A stretch of DNA of 52,953 nt from Paenibacillus tuaregi (GCF_900086655.1 NZ_LT575476.1:4521204-4574156), one strand, 5' to 3'; shown: positions 41,279 to 50,140, counted from the stretch's first letter. The notes: generated by a model from the sequence alone, not told the origin. Translations and numbers: made by a program.

Positions 41279-42049
41279 CTACAGTTCATCAATTTCTTCT
41301 ACCGCCACACTCTTCGCGTTATATTTCGGATTCAACTGGATGTACAGAATGGCCAGCACCGCGCCCACAATACCAAAACCTACAAGGTTAATACCCGTAA
41401 AGGCGGCAACGACGAAGCCAAGGAAGAAGAAAGGCATCAGATACTTGGCGGACATCATGTTGATAACCATCGCATAACCGACGACGACGATAAATCCGCC
41501 CGCGATTTGCAGTCCTCTCGTTACGACATCCGGAATCGCATTCAGCAGATCCGTGACCAATCCCGTCTCGGCGGCTATCGCTACCAAAACAGCCGGCAGA
41601 GCAACACGCAGACCTTGCAACAGCAGCGCAATAAAGTGACATAGCTCAATTCCCTTGAAATTTGACGATTCCGCATATTTGTCTGCCAGATGCTGGAAGA
41701 AAACAGTGATCGTCCGGACAAAAATCGTAAGTACCTGACCCGCGGCAGCAATCGGTATGGCGACGGCAATTCCCGCACCTATTGACTGATGCCCTACAAT
41801 AACAAGAATAGTTGATACTACACTGGCAAGCGCCGCGTCGGGAGCCATGGATGCGCCGACGTTCATCCAGCCAAGCGCCATCAGTTCCAACGTACCGCCA
41901 AGAATAATCCCCGTCTTGACATCGCCAAGGACCAGACCGATCAGCGTACAGGCAATCAGCGGCCGATGCGTCTGCCCTTCGTCCAGCACGCTGCCCATGC
42001 CGCAAATGGCTGCAACTATCGCTACCATCACTATTTCAAAAGTACTCAT
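41279..42049 (-). CDS. PTS mannose/fructose/sorbose family EIIC
   Basis: 256 residues, ATG after AGAGGGGG. A polytopic membrane protein with the EIIC signature (EGQTHRPLIACTLIGLVLGD, LGGTLELMALGWMNVGASMAPDAALASV). It binds and passes the sugar together with EIID. 29 nt before EIID, 26 nt after EIIB. Confidence 0.96.
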   Translation of the reverse strand: MSTFEIVMVAIVAAICGMGSVLDEGQTHRPLIACTLIGLVLGDVKTGIILGGTLELMALGWMNVGASMAPDAALASVVSTILVIVGHQSIGAGIAVAIPIAAAGQVLTIFVRTITVFFQHLADKYAESSNFKGIELCHFIALLLQGLRVALPAVLVAIAAETGLVTDLLNAIPDVVTRGLQIAGGFIVVVGYAMVINMMSAKYLMPFFFLGFVVAAFTGINLVGFGIVGAVLAILYIQLNPKYNAKSVAVEEIDEL

Positions 42050-42075
42050 GTAATAACCCCCTCTTATTACCTTGA

Positions 42076-42558
42076 CTATAAACCTTGAATTTTGGAAATC
42101 AGATTCACCTTCGGATCGCTGGCAACTTTTCTGATTTCCAACTCGATGCCCTTTTCATGGAGCTTGCGGAAAGCCTCAACATCCTGTTTGTCGACGGATA
42201 CTGCTCCCGTAATCTGTTTCTTGCCTTCCTTGTAGCACATGCCGCCGACATTCACCGACTTGATCGGGACTCCACCTTCCACTACGCGAAGCACATCCGA
42301 TGGATTGGTAAACAGAAACAACGTTTTGAAATCAGCGTATTTCGGATTGTTATACGCCTCAATCGCTTTATCAATAGAAACGACGTAAGCATTGATTCCT
42401 GGCGGAGATACTTGGAGCAGCAAGGTTTTCCGCAATGTATCCGCTGCCACTTCATCGCTCACGGCGATAATCTTGTTGCATTTTGTTTCTTTCACCCATA
42501 CCGTTGCTACTTGGCCGTGAATTAGTCTGTCATCAATACGAACAAATGAAATTTCCAT
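42076..42558 (-). CDS. PTS mannose/fructose/sorbose family EIIB
   Basis: 160 residues, SD GAGGAGG. The phosphorylated His14 lies in the conserved FVRIDDRLIHGQV motif. The body (NKIIAVSDEVAADTLRKTLL, LFLFTNPSDVLRVVEGG, VNVGGMCYKEGKKQI) matches the cytoplasmic EIIB of this family, which passes phosphate from EIIA to the incoming sugar. Starts 1 nt after the EIIA stop. EIIA and EIIB are separate proteins, as in LevDE-type systems and unlike fused ManX. Confidence 0.96.
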   Translation of the reverse strand: MEISFVRIDDRLIHGQVATVWVKETKCNKIIAVSDEVAADTLRKTLLLQVSPPGINAYVVSIDKAIEAYNNPKYADFKTLFLFTNPSDVLRVVEGGVPIKSVNVGGMCYKEGKKQITGAVSVDKQDVEAFRKLHEKGIELEIRKVASDPKVNLISKIQGL

Positions 42559-42559
42559 A

Positions 42560-42979
42560 CTATAATTCCTCCTCTGTTTGAATTTCTCTAACGGTGCGGA
42601 ACGATTTCATCGAATCCTGCCCTGCACGAATCGCCAGCTTTACCAGATCTCCCAATTGCTCCGTCGATCTGTTGACCAGAACGTCAACGACCATGGGGAG
42701 GTTAACTCCAGATACAATATCCATATTCTCATTACCAGATGCGATCCGGCTGGCTGCGTTGTACGGGCTGCCGCCGAACAAATCAACTAGAAATATAACA
42801 CCGTCGCTCCAATCAATCGTACCAAGTGCTATTTTGAATTTATCTACAAGTCCGTTAACGCTTTCACCCGGTTCAAACGTAACTCCCACCACGTTCTCCA
42901 ATTGACCATAAATCATCGACGAAGACCTCAGCAGTTCTTCGGAAAATCTTCCATGGGTACCCACAATGACTCCAATCAT
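42560..42979 (-). CDS. PTS mannose/fructose/sorbose family EIIA
   Basis: 139 residues, ATG after AAGGGGGTG. The active His9 is in IGVIVGTHGRFSEEL; VIFLVDLFGGSPYNAASRI and VSGVNLPMVVDVLVNR are typical of the mannose-type EIIA fold. It takes phosphate from HPr and gives it to EIIB. First gene of the operon, behind a -24/-12 promoter. A LevR-like activator is encoded upstream and probably senses its phosphorylation state. Confidence 0.96.
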   Translation of the reverse strand: MIGVIVGTHGRFSEELLRSSSMIYGQLENVVGVTFEPGESVNGLVDKFKIALGTIDWSDGVIFLVDLFGGSPYNAASRIASGNENMDIVSGVNLPMVVDVLVNRSTEQLGDLVKLAIRAGQDSMKSFRTVREIQTEEEL

Positions 42980-43017
42980 TTTATTTTCACCCCCTTAGCT
43001 CTCTATGCCCTTAGATA

Positions 43018-43035
43018 TGCAATATCCATGCCAAA
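43018..43035 (-). promoter_or_regulatory. Sigma-54 (-24/-12) promoter of the PTS operon
   Basis: On the minus strand TTTGGCATGGATATTGCA (43035-43018). GG and GC are separated by exactly 10 nt and the match to TGGCAC-N5-TTGCA fails at only one base. It lies 39 nt upstream of the EIIA start and downstream of the activator's terminator. Confidence 0.9.
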
Positions 43036-43066
43036 CTCCTGTATCATCCATAAATTTTCCTTGAAA

Positions 43067-43096
43067 CCAAAAAATCCCCGCTGCTACAGGGATTTT
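43067..43096 (-). terminator. Terminator of the levR-like gene
   Basis: AAAATCCCT/GGGGATTTT stem (43071-43096), then TTTTTTGG leftward. It separates the activator transcript from the PTS operon. Confidence 0.85.
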
Positions 43097-43137
43097 CGTT
43101 CGTGAGAAAACGCTCTTTTTTGTTCTAAATTACATCT

Positions 43138-43165
43138 TTCATACACAAATATAAACGCTTCATAC
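43138..43165. repeat. Direct repeat TTCATAC, candidate activator site
   Basis: TTCATAC occurs at 43138-43144 and 43159-43165, 21 bp apart (two helical turns), about 100-130 bp upstream of the -24 element, where sigma-54 activators usually bind. Inference. Confidence 0.4.
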
Positions 43166-43174
43166 TCTTTGTTA

Positions 43175-45961
43175 CTATAATGGGGTCGTTTTATATACAT
43201 CACACAGAATTTCGCAAATATAATATTTCTCATCTTCCGTGAGGGTCAAATTTATACCATCGGCAAATATACCACAAGCCTGGTTTACCGCATTCAGAAC
43301 ATGTGAATCCAGAATGCCCGTCTCTCCGCGGTAAACCAGCCCATCGTGTATGACCATCCGCTCCAGGGCGTGAGCAGTATGAATAGCAATCTGGACCTTC
43401 GTGGCATATTCGAAATCTGTCCGCAGCTCCCGTTCAAGCTCCTCGACAAATTTCATCAGGGTTCCCAGTATTTTGTGAGGATTCAGATACGTCAAAAATT
43501 CCTTTAAGCTGTCTTCACACAAACCCTTAATGACCACGTTTTGATTGGCCTGTGTAACGGGCAGCTCATGATGCATCAGCAGTTCTCTTAGCAGTTCCTG
43601 ACCTCTTGCGTCAATCAGCAGTTCCAAAGGAATGAACGGAACACTGTGGTCGCTCGGCCGTTTTACGCCTATTACGGCGAGAACGCTTTGTTTGACTTGA
43701 AACTTTTTAACCACCTTGTCAAGCTCCCTGATTTTTGCCGGAATAACGGTAATTTTCTTTTCCGTCAGATCGTAAACGATTTTCTCGACGAATTCCTTTA
43801 CCTTGACCGCGGCGCCTTTGCCTGAGGAGCAGACTGTGATGATCACCTTGTTGTCCAATGTCGCTGTTAACGAAGCTTCCATGTTGTTGTAGCCTCTGAA
43901 ATCCATGAGCGACCGGTGGATGTCCTCAAGCTCCATATCGAGAATGCTGGCCTTACGGACAGCCTCAAGCGTAAGCGGTGTGGAAACCATGTCGATTGTC
44001 TTGACCTTGACCCCGACCCGTTCCATAATGATCGCTTCAAAACTGATCAGGGACCCCATATCCACCAGCATCAGTACGCCTCTGCCACAGTCAATGCTCT
44101 TAACCTTGTCAACAATAATTTCTAAAATTTCTCTCGGACTGACATCGAGCGGCATGTCAACCGCGCAAATATTGGAGCTGCCGAGGAGACTGTTAACAAC
44201 ACCGACAATGCTGCTTGCGGTGCTGTTACCGTGCGTGGCCACAATAATCCCGACCTTGCCCTGCCGCTCCTCCTCCACCGATTTGAGCAGGATTGCCATG
44301 TACGTTATTTCAGCCCCCGGCACGTCAATCCCGAACCGATACTCTATCATGTCCTTAATGGTCAAAGCCACTCTGTATTCTTCATCATGTTCGTCGACGG
44401 GATCATAGACCAGTTTGCCACCGTATTTCTTCTCTCTGATCCGCTTGAGAAAGGCGCTCAAATGAAGACTGAAGGCATAGACGAAACGCTCACTGTAATT
44501 CCGATTAAGCTCCCGCTCAACCAGTTCTTTAACCTCATCAGAAAATTCGAGAATTTCATTATCCACAATTTTGAGAATTCGTTCTCTGCTTCCTTTCAGG
44601 TTATTGAAACGGTTATAAAAGCTTTTAATATGGATATTGACGTCCGTAGTTATAAATCTGTTGATGTAACTGTCGTCAAACCCTTCATCCTTAAGCAGGC
44701 TTATTTTGTCCTCAATCAGCTTATATAGGTTGAATGGAGGCTCAAGAACATCCTCCTCCAGCAAATGGCTTCCTTCGGGTGTAATATATAGTGGGGATAC
44801 AATTGCACCGAATTCTTCAATCTCCCTGCGGTTCTTTCCAAGATTGAACAACCCTTCCCTGATATTACCCGGAAGTAGTTTGAAATCGAGTATAATCTCC
44901 TCCCTATTCTCGCGAATGCTGTTCAAGAACCCTTTAGCGCAAACGAGTTGGATATTCGATTTGAGCTGCCCGATATTTCCATAAGTGACACTGCCGATAA
45001 GCGCTTTGACAACCTCCAGCTCGACTTTGATCGGTTTGTTGACGCGAAGGCCTTCACTCTCCAGCAAATGCTTGAGAATCTGAAGCTGCTCCCCAGGCGT
45101 TCGCTCCTGAAAGGGGGGAATATTGATTGTAATCGGAATACGCCGGATAAAGGTCTTGAGCATAGAAGAGGCGGGATCTTCCGTGGTGGCCGCAACGAGT
45201 AGCACATTCGCACTGCGACCCCGCTCCGATTCACCTAATTTGTTGTAAGTATGGGTATCCATGAAATAAAAAATCATTTCCTGGCCTTCCGGCGGCAGGC
45301 GGTGAATTTCGTCCAGAAACAAGATGCCCCCGTCCGCTTTCTCCACAAGCCCCTTTTTTTCCGAATCGGCCCCGGTAAATGCGCCTTTGACATGTCCGAA
45401 GATATGTGAAAGCAGCAACTGGGGATTGTTGTAATAATCCGCGCAGTTGAACACGATAAAGGGCGAATCGTCGGAGAACCGCTTCATATGTTTGCCGTAG
45501 TTGTACATCAGCTTGGCAAACAGCGTTTTACCTACTCCGGTCTGCCCTACAATCAGTGTATGCAATCCTCTTGGCGGGTAAAGAATCGCAGCCTTCCCCT
45601 GCTCCACCTGGTTACGCATACTATCCTTGAAACCGATCAAGGAGCGAAAAGGGTCAACCTGTTCAACTGGATGCAGAATCTCATCCAGGCTCCCAACCTC
45701 AATCTGCTTCTCTTTAAGCTTAGTCCGAAGAATGTGCTCGACGGTTTCCTTGTGCAGAAACTTGACGGGTCTTCCCTTAATTTTGATAATATGGTCTGCT
45801 CGCAACAGCTCATTCAGCTCTTTGCTCACATTATTTCTCAGCATATTCTCATGATCGGCAATCTCCGCCGCGGTAATCCCGCCACCGTGCCGCAAATCTT
45901 CTTCGGCCATGCTGCCCGTCTGCTCTGCAATGTATTCCAAAATCCTGTCGATTCTCTTCAA
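43175..45961 (-). CDS. LevR-type sigma-54-dependent activator with PTS regulation domains
   Basis: About 928 residues. TTG 45961 is preferred (7 nt after GGAGG); ATG 45967 is too close to it. Domains (numbered from ATG 45967): winged helix (1-80), AAA+ sigma-54 activation domain with Walker A GQTGVGKT (141-148), GAFTGA loop (195-200) and Walker B GGILFLDE (213-220), a PRD, a mannose-type EIIA-like domain ([15 protein letters not shown]), an EIIB-like domain ([15 protein letters not shown]), and a C-terminal PRD ([15 protein letters not shown]). The PTS phosphorylates such domains to set activity. It lies between the PTS operon it should activate and a divergent rpoN. Confidence 0.95.
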   Translation of the reverse strand: MKRIDRILEYIAEQTGSMAEEDLRHGGGITAAEIADHENMLRNNVSKELNELLRADHIIKIKGRPVKFLHKETVEHILRTKLKEKQIEVGSLDEILHPVEQVDPFRSLIGFKDSMRNQVEQGKAAILYPPRGLHTLIVGQTGVGKTLFAKLMYNYGKHMKRFSDDSPFIVFNCADYYNNPQLLLSHIFGHVKGAFTGADSEKKGLVEKADGGILFLDEIHRLPPEGQEMIFYFMDTHTYNKLGESERGRSANVLLVAATTEDPASSMLKTFIRRIPITINIPPFQERTPGEQLQILKHLLESEGLRVNKPIKVELEVVKALIGSVTYGNIGQLKSNIQLVCAKGFLNSIRENREEIILDFKLLPGNIREGLFNLGKNRREIEEFGAIVSPLYITPEGSHLLEEDVLEPPFNLYKLIEDKISLLKDEGFDDSYINRFITTDVNIHIKSFYNRFNNLKGSRERILKIVDNEILEFSDEVKELVERELNRNYSERFVYAFSLHLSAFLKRIREKKYGGKLVYDPVDEHDEEYRVALTIKDMIEYRFGIDVPGAEITYMAILLKSVEEERQGKVGIIVATHGNSTASSIVGVVNSLLGSSNICAVDMPLDVSPREILEIIVDKVKSIDCGRGVLMLVDMGSLISFEAIIMERVGVKVKTIDMVSTPLTLEAVRKASILDMELEDIHRSLMDFRGYNNMEASLTATLDNKVIITVCSSGKGAAVKVKEFVEKIVYDLTEKKITVIPAKIRELDKVVKKFQVKQSVLAVIGVKRPSDHSVPFIPLELLIDARGQELLRELLMHHELPVTQANQNVVIKGLCEDSLKEFLTYLNPHKILGTLMKFVEELERELRTDFEYATKVQIAIHTAHALERMVIHDGLVYRGETGILDSHVLNAVNQACGIFADGINLTLTEDEKYYICEILCDVYKTTPL

Positions 45962-46217
45962 CTGCATTCCTCCAGCCTGAGTTCTCTTTGAAGTAAGCGT
46001 TTCCTTCCTGAACTACTATTGCAGTTCAATATAATCATGTTGAAATTCCTCAAGCTAAATATAACAAACTCAATATGCAAATGGTAACAAAAAAATGCAC
46101 AAAAAACTCTTCATTTGAGCAGGAGAGTTGGTCATACTTCACGAAATGCTCTTCTATAAATATCTGATACGGATGAATTGCTGCCGTCGGGTTACCCGAA
46201 AGGAGTGCTGAAAATCC

Positions 46218-47537
46218 ATGAACCAATTCAGTTTGAAGCAAGAACAGAAATTGAAACTGACCATGACGCCCGAATTACGGCAGGCTATCCAAATCCTGCA
46301 GTATTCTTCGGAAGAACTGATATCCTATCTGCGGGAACAGACGAATGAGAATCCGGTTATCGATCTGCAGGAATATTATATATATATCGACGGAGAGAGC
46401 TGGGGGAATTTGAAACCCAAAAGGGCGAACACGAAGGAAATGCTAGACTGGGTTGCCAAACCGTCCAATACCCTCTATGAGCATCTGAAGTCACAGCTTG
46501 GACTGGTCTGCGGTCTAACATGCATACAGCGGAAGACGGCGTTATATCTGATCGGCAACCTGGATGAAAAAGGCTATTTAGCGACGGACCCCCTGGAGGT
46601 TGCCGGACTGATAGGCGTCAATCTGGCAGAGGTTCTGGCTATGCTTGCCCTGGTGCAGAGCTTCGAACCGGCAGGCATTGCTGCCCGCAACCTGGAGGAA
46701 TGCATTCTTTTACAGCTCCAGCGCTCCGGCACGGTCGATGAGCTTGCTATTGCAATGGCGCAACGTCATCTGGCGGATCTGGCGGCCAACCGGCTGCAGA
46801 GAATCGCGGATGCGCTCGGAGCCGACATATCTGAGGTTCAGCAGATATCCGACCGGATACGCAGGCTGAATCCGTTTCCGGGCGCTGCGTTTACCCAGGA
46901 CGAGTACCGATACATTATCGCGGATATTACGGTGGAGCGATCCAGCAGCGGCGAGTATCGGGTGCGGCTGAGCGATATCGGTTCGCCGCAGGTCTCGGTC
47001 AATCCGTATTACCGGCAGATGCTTCAGGCTCTTCCCAAGCAGGAGGAAGCCCGGCAATTTATTCATGCCAAGTACAGCAACGCTTGCTGGCTAATTAAAA
47101 GTCTGGAGCAACGCAGGCAGACTTTGACACGTGTCGCCGAGGCTATCGTTGCGATGCAGCATGATTTTTTTGACGGCGGCATTCACGGACTGAAACCGCT
47201 CACCCAAAAAGAGATTGCGGAAAGCACCGGGCTGCATGAATCCACGATTAGCCGGGCGGTCAACAACAAATACATGCAGACGCCCCGTGGTTTGTTCGAG
47301 TTGAAATACTTCTTCACTTCCGCTCTTGCAACGGCGAACGGCGAAACCTCTTCCTCGGAGAGCGCCAAAAAACGCATTCGGCAGGTAATCGATGAAGAGG
47401 ATAAGCGTAAACCGCTGGCCGATCAAACGATTGCGGAAATGCTGGCCAAGGAAGGGCTAGAAATTTCCCGGAGAACCGTAGCCAAATACCGAGAGGAAAT
47501 GCGGTATCTCTCTTCTGCCAAAAGAAAGCGGTTTTGA
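46218..47537 (+). CDS. rpoN: RNA polymerase sigma-54 factor
   Basis: 439 residues, ATG after AAAGGAGTG. N-terminal activator-interacting region (FSLKQEQKLKLTMTPELRQAIQILQ), acidic linker, core-binding region (DEKGYLATDPLEVA and on), then the C-terminal DNA-binding part with helix-turn-helix (TQKEIAESTGLHESTISRAVNNKY) and the RpoN box SRRTVAKYRE near residues 417-426 that reads the -24 element. Also called SigL in Bacillus. Divergent from the LevR-like activator; whether it is the cell's only sigma-54 cannot be told from this window. Confidence 0.97.
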   Translation: MNQFSLKQEQKLKLTMTPELRQAIQILQYSSEELISYLREQTNENPVIDLQEYYIYIDGESWGNLKPKRANTKEMLDWVAKPSNTLYEHLKSQLGLVCGLTCIQRKTALYLIGNLDEKGYLATDPLEVAGLIGVNLAEVLAMLALVQSFEPAGIAARNLEECILLQLQRSGTVDELAIAMAQRHLADLAANRLQRIADALGADISEVQQISDRIRRLNPFPGAAFTQDEYRYIIADITVERSSSGEYRVRLSDIGSPQVSVNPYYRQMLQALPKQEEARQFIHAKYSNACWLIKSLEQRRQTLTRVAEAIVAMQHDFFDGGIHGLKPLTQKEIAESTGLHESTISRAVNNKYMQTPRGLFELKYFFTSALATANGETSSSESAKKRIRQVIDEEDKRKPLADQTIAEMLAKEGLEISRRTVAKYREEMRYLSSAKRKRF

Positions 47538-47556
47538 ATTTCATAATACCAAGCCC

Positions 47557-47605
47557 GGAAGCAGTCACGACGCGTAATAGGGCCTTTTTCGCGTCAGACG
47601 CTTCC
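47557..47605. terminator. Long hairpin between rpoN and the HAD gene
   Basis: GGAAGC and GACGCG (47557-47574) pair with CGCGTC and GCTTCC (47590-47605), with small internal mismatches. No U-tract of note; likely a shared end for the convergent transcripts. Confidence 0.5.
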
Positions 47606-47635
47606 TGCTTTCGATAAAAATTCAACCGATACTTG

Positions 47636-48460
47636 CTACTGTTCCGATGCAATCACGTACTTTTCCAAGCTATACTTCAGCCCATCTTTGTCATTGCTTA
47701 GTGTTACATCATCCGCATAGCGTTTGACCTCATCAGGCGCATTAGCCATAGCGATTCCTAATCCGGCAAATGATAACATATCGATATCGTTGAAATTATC
47801 ACCAATCGTCATGATTTCTTCTCTTGATAAGCCTAGCCTTTGCAGAATGATTTGAATGGCTTGTGATTTGGATGCAGAGCTATCCATGATTTCTAAATAG
47901 GTTTCCTTTGACTTATAGATTGAAACACCTGTGGTTTCATTCTTTAATGTTTTTTCAAGATCGTTAATTTCCCGAGAATTTCCCATGCATAAAATTTTAT
48001 GCGTTTCCTGATTGTTCTCTAGATAAGCGGCGAAATCCGCCTTCTTGGGGTCGGTATGGATGATTTCTTGTTCTTGAGTCACCCAATAATTCTGGGTATC
48101 ACTAACCAACCACTCATTATAGCTATATAGACTGATACTAATGGTCGGGTATCTGTCTTTTGCAATTTCGAGAATTTTTCTGGTTTCTTCCCGTGATAAA
48201 CTTGTACTGTGAATAGGTGCCATGTTCCCTTCGCTGTTTTCCTCTAAAACAAGTGCCCCGCTATAACAAATAATAGGAGAATGGATGGCCAATTCCTCTT
48301 GAAGGGAAACTACTCCTCCAGGCATTCTTGCAGTAACAAGCACAAAAGGGACCCCACTTTTTACTGTCTTTTGTATCGTTTGCTTTGTCTGAGGAGTAAT
48401 TTGATGGTCAGAATTTAATAATGTTCCGTCTACGTCACTAAAAACCGCTTTTACCGTCAA
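47636..48460 (-). CDS. Cof-type HAD-IIB family phosphatase
   Basis: 274 residues, TTG start at 48460 inside the stop of the DeoR gene (TTGA overlap), SD AAGGAG. The nucleophile motif FSDVDGTLL has Asp9/Asp11. SVTARM-type motif II (VLVTARMPG), the conserved Lys, and GDNFNDIDMLSFAG (motif IV) follow. The IIB cap lies in the middle. These enzymes dephosphorylate sugar phosphates, nucleotides or flavin precursors. Translational coupling with a DeoR regulator points to a sugar phosphate. Whether it serves the nearby PTS is not shown. Confidence 0.92.
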   Translation of the reverse strand: MTVKAVFSDVDGTLLNSDHQITPQTKQTIQKTVKSGVPFVLVTARMPGGVVSLQEELAIHSPIICYSGALVLEENSEGNMAPIHSTSLSREETRKILEIAKDRYPTISISLYSYNEWLVSDTQNYWVTQEQEIIHTDPKKADFAAYLENNQETHKILCMGNSREINDLEKTLKNETTGVSIYKSKETYLEIMDSSASKSQAIQIILQRLGLSREEIMTIGDNFNDIDMLSFAGLGIAMANAPDEVKRYADDVTLSNDKDGLKYSLEKYVIASEQ

Positions 48461-49233
48461 GTCAGTTCATCTCCTTCTTCCTGAGCAATTTCAATCTTTA
48501 TTCTATACTCTTTTAGAATCCTCATATATTTATCCGGGGGTTCTTCATTGGTTATCAAGATATGAATGTCCTGGAAAGAAAGTCCCTTATATGAACTGAC
48601 CAGATTGAATTTATGGGAATCCGTTAAAAGATATACTTGTTTAGCGCGCTTTGCTACCATTTGCTTCATATAAGCATCTTCTTGGTTTGCGAAGTATATC
48701 CCGTCCTCCAAAATGGCTGCGGCACCGAAAAACGCTTTATCAAAATAGACATCATTTAACTGGGAGGCAAGAGCAAGATCATAAAAGAAACGATTCTCAT
48801 GATTAAACTTGCCCCCGAGTAAGTGTACCTCTATTTCTTTTTGAGTTGACAAGACCACTGCATTGTCCAGCGAATGGGTATACACGGTGATATTCTTCTT
48901 GATTTGCTCACATAAAAATTTATTGGTCGTTGAGACATCTATAAAACAAAGGTCTCCGTCAACGATGTATTTCGAGGCTGCTCTTCCCACCATAAACTTC
49001 TGCTTCGAAGCTGTATTCAGCCGTTCTTTGTACGCTTTTATGGCTACTTTGAAATGAGGCAGGGCAATTCCTCCATGAGTCCGTATAGCAGTCCCTTCTT
49101 CAACCAGCTTGATGAAATCTCTTCGCACTGTATCTCTGGAAATATTTAACAATTTGGAAATTTCCTGATTTGAAGCCTTATCATAACTTTTAAGGTATTC
49201 CAGGATCTTGACTAAGCGTTCCTCCTGATAAAT
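48457..49233 (-). CDS. DeoR/GlpR-family regulator with probable AUU start
   Basis: About 258 residues from ATT 49233. N-terminal DeoR helix-turn-helix (YQEERLVKILEYLKSYDKASNQEISKLLNISRDTVRRDFIKL), then a sugar-phosphate isomerase-like sensor domain (FIDVSTTNKFLCEQI, VYTHSLDNAVVLS, LLTDSHKF). The frame opens at ATG 49260, but that ATG is part of the TATAAT box of an excellent promoter and would lie upstream of the RNA start. GAGGGAGGG sits 7 nt before ATT 49233, where family members usually begin (MYQEER-like). It probably represses itself and the HAD gene. Confidence 0.88.
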   Translation of the reverse strand: MYQEERLVKILEYLKSYDKASNQEISKLLNISRDTVRRDFIKLVEEGTAIRTHGGIALPHFKVAIKAYKERLNTASKQKFMVGRAASKYIVDGDLCFIDVSTTNKFLCEQIKKNITVYTHSLDNAVVLSTQKEIEVHLLGGKFNHENRFFYDLALASQLNDVYFDKAFFGAAAILEDGIYFANQEDAYMKQMVAKRAKQVYLLTDSHKFNLVSSYKGLSFQDIHILITNEEPPDKYMRILKEYRIKIEIAQEEGDELT

Positions 49234-49258
49234 AAGAATTCCCTCCCTCGCTTCTACC

Positions 49259-49287
49259 ATTATAAGTGATTACGCACGTTTTGTTAA
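49259..49287 (-). promoter_or_regulatory. Sigma-A promoter of the deoR-HAD operon
   Basis: On the minus strand TTAACA (49287-49282) and a perfect TATAAT (49264-49259) with a 17-nt spacer. The -10 overlaps the apparent ATG of the DeoR frame at 49260, so that ATG is untranscribed. Confidence 0.8.
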
Positions 49288-49293
49288 GCGTTT

Positions 49294-49431
49294 TTAAGTG
49301 TTTTTTTCGTTGGACTTGTCTATGACCAGCTTAACTTTTAGATCCTGCGGATATCTTTGGTATAACTCATTCACCAGTATCTTTACTCGCTCTTCCTTTG
49401 GAGACCATTGCATCATTAAACCCTGCAACAT
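49294..49431 (-). pseudogene. Short reading frame, possible gene remnant
   Basis: 45 codons from ATG 49431 with no ribosome site. The product (MLQGLMMQWSPKEERVKILVNELYQRYPQDLK start, charged C terminus) has protein-like composition but no recognised family. It ends just upstream of the deoR promoter. It may be the tail of a decayed gene at the edge of the accessory block, or chance. Confidence 0.25.
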
Positions 49432-49518
49432 CGACCGGGCTTTCACTGGCTAGAAAATGCGTGCTTATCTGGATACGCAAACAACAAAAAAACGGCATCT
49501 CTGACGTTTCTTCTGTGA

Positions 49519-49591
49519 TGAACTCTCAGCGACTCGAACCCCGGACCCATTGATTAAGAGTCAACTGCTCTACCAACTATGCTAAGAGTCC
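49519..49591 (-). tRNA. Degenerate tRNA-Lys (CTT), possibly a pseudogene
   Basis: A 73-nt cloverleaf with a fully paired acceptor (GGACTCT/AGAGTTC with one G-T) and anticodon loop CTCTTAA, anticodon CTT. The D stem (GCAT against GAGC) has a mismatch and a wobble, the T stem (CGGGG against CGCTG) has a mismatch, and no CCA is encoded. It stands apart from the main tRNA run. Confidence 0.65.
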
Positions 49592-49602
49592 ATATTGATG
49601 TT

Positions 49603-49664
49603 TGGTGGAGCCAAGGGGGATCACACCCCTGGCCTCATCGCTGCCAGCGATGCACTCTCCCCTG
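49603..49664 (-). pseudogene. 3' fragment of a tRNA-Ala (GGC)
   Basis: From the CCA end backward: A73, TGGCTCC acceptor strand with the U70 typical of tRNA-Ala, T arm AGGGG-7 nt-CCCCT, a 5-nt variable loop, and anticodon arm CATCG-CTGGCAG-CGATG with anticodon GGC, reaching into a D-loop-like GGGGAGAG. The 5' acceptor strand GGAGCCA/GGGGCCA and D arm are missing and replaced by unrelated sequence. This is the portion that tRNA-targeting integrases leave as an attachment site. Confidence 0.65.
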
Positions 49665-50018
49665 TTTCAGCCTGATAATACCACATCCCCCCAGATTTAA
49701 GCCGGTATGACCGCTTCGTCATGTTGACTTTCCATTCAATAGGAGCGCCTAGACAATATCCCCACTTGATAGAACCGTTCTGCTCGTAACTGCGCATCTC
49801 GATATTCGCATGAAAGCACATATCACACACCGCAATTTCTACTGCAGAGCTTACTTTGAACCTTTCCCAGAATCCTGCCTGAACTGTTCTGGTACCTGCA
49901 GCCTATTAGAGTCGGCCGACTCTGGACGGTACAAACCGTTTAGACTTTCCACAAGGGTGCTGTGTCTAGGATGCAGGCTTTCAATAGCATACAAATCTGC
50001 TCTAACGGCTTTCATCAT
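49621..50018 (-). pseudogene. Frameshifted reading frame ending inside the tRNA-Ala relic
   Basis: A first frame runs from ATG 50018 (SD AGGTGA; MMKAVRADLYAIESLHPRHS start) to a stop at 49851. An overlapping second frame is open from about 49905 (…GFWERFKVSSAVEIAVCDMCFH…) to 49621. One frameshift would fuse them into a single protein of about 130 residues. Its last 14 codons lie in the tRNA-Ala-derived sequence, so the original end is lost. Family not recognised. A Fur-box-like palindrome lies just upstream. Confidence 0.4.
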
Positions 50019-50033
50019 TTCACCTAATTAATC

Positions 50034-50046
50034 GAGAATAATTCTC
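50034..50046. promoter_or_regulatory. Fur-box-like palindrome
   Basis: GAGAATAATTCTC, a perfect 6-1-6 inverted repeat resembling the Fur/PerR/Zur 7-1-7 core, 16 bp upstream of the leftward ATG 50018. The regulator is inferred from pattern only. Confidence 0.4.
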
Positions 50047-50140
50047 ATTTGAATTCTTTATGAATTTAACAAATCCATCACAATCCGCCATACAGTGACT
50101 GCCGCTTTGTTGGATGGTAAAGCCATGAGCAGTTGCTTAA

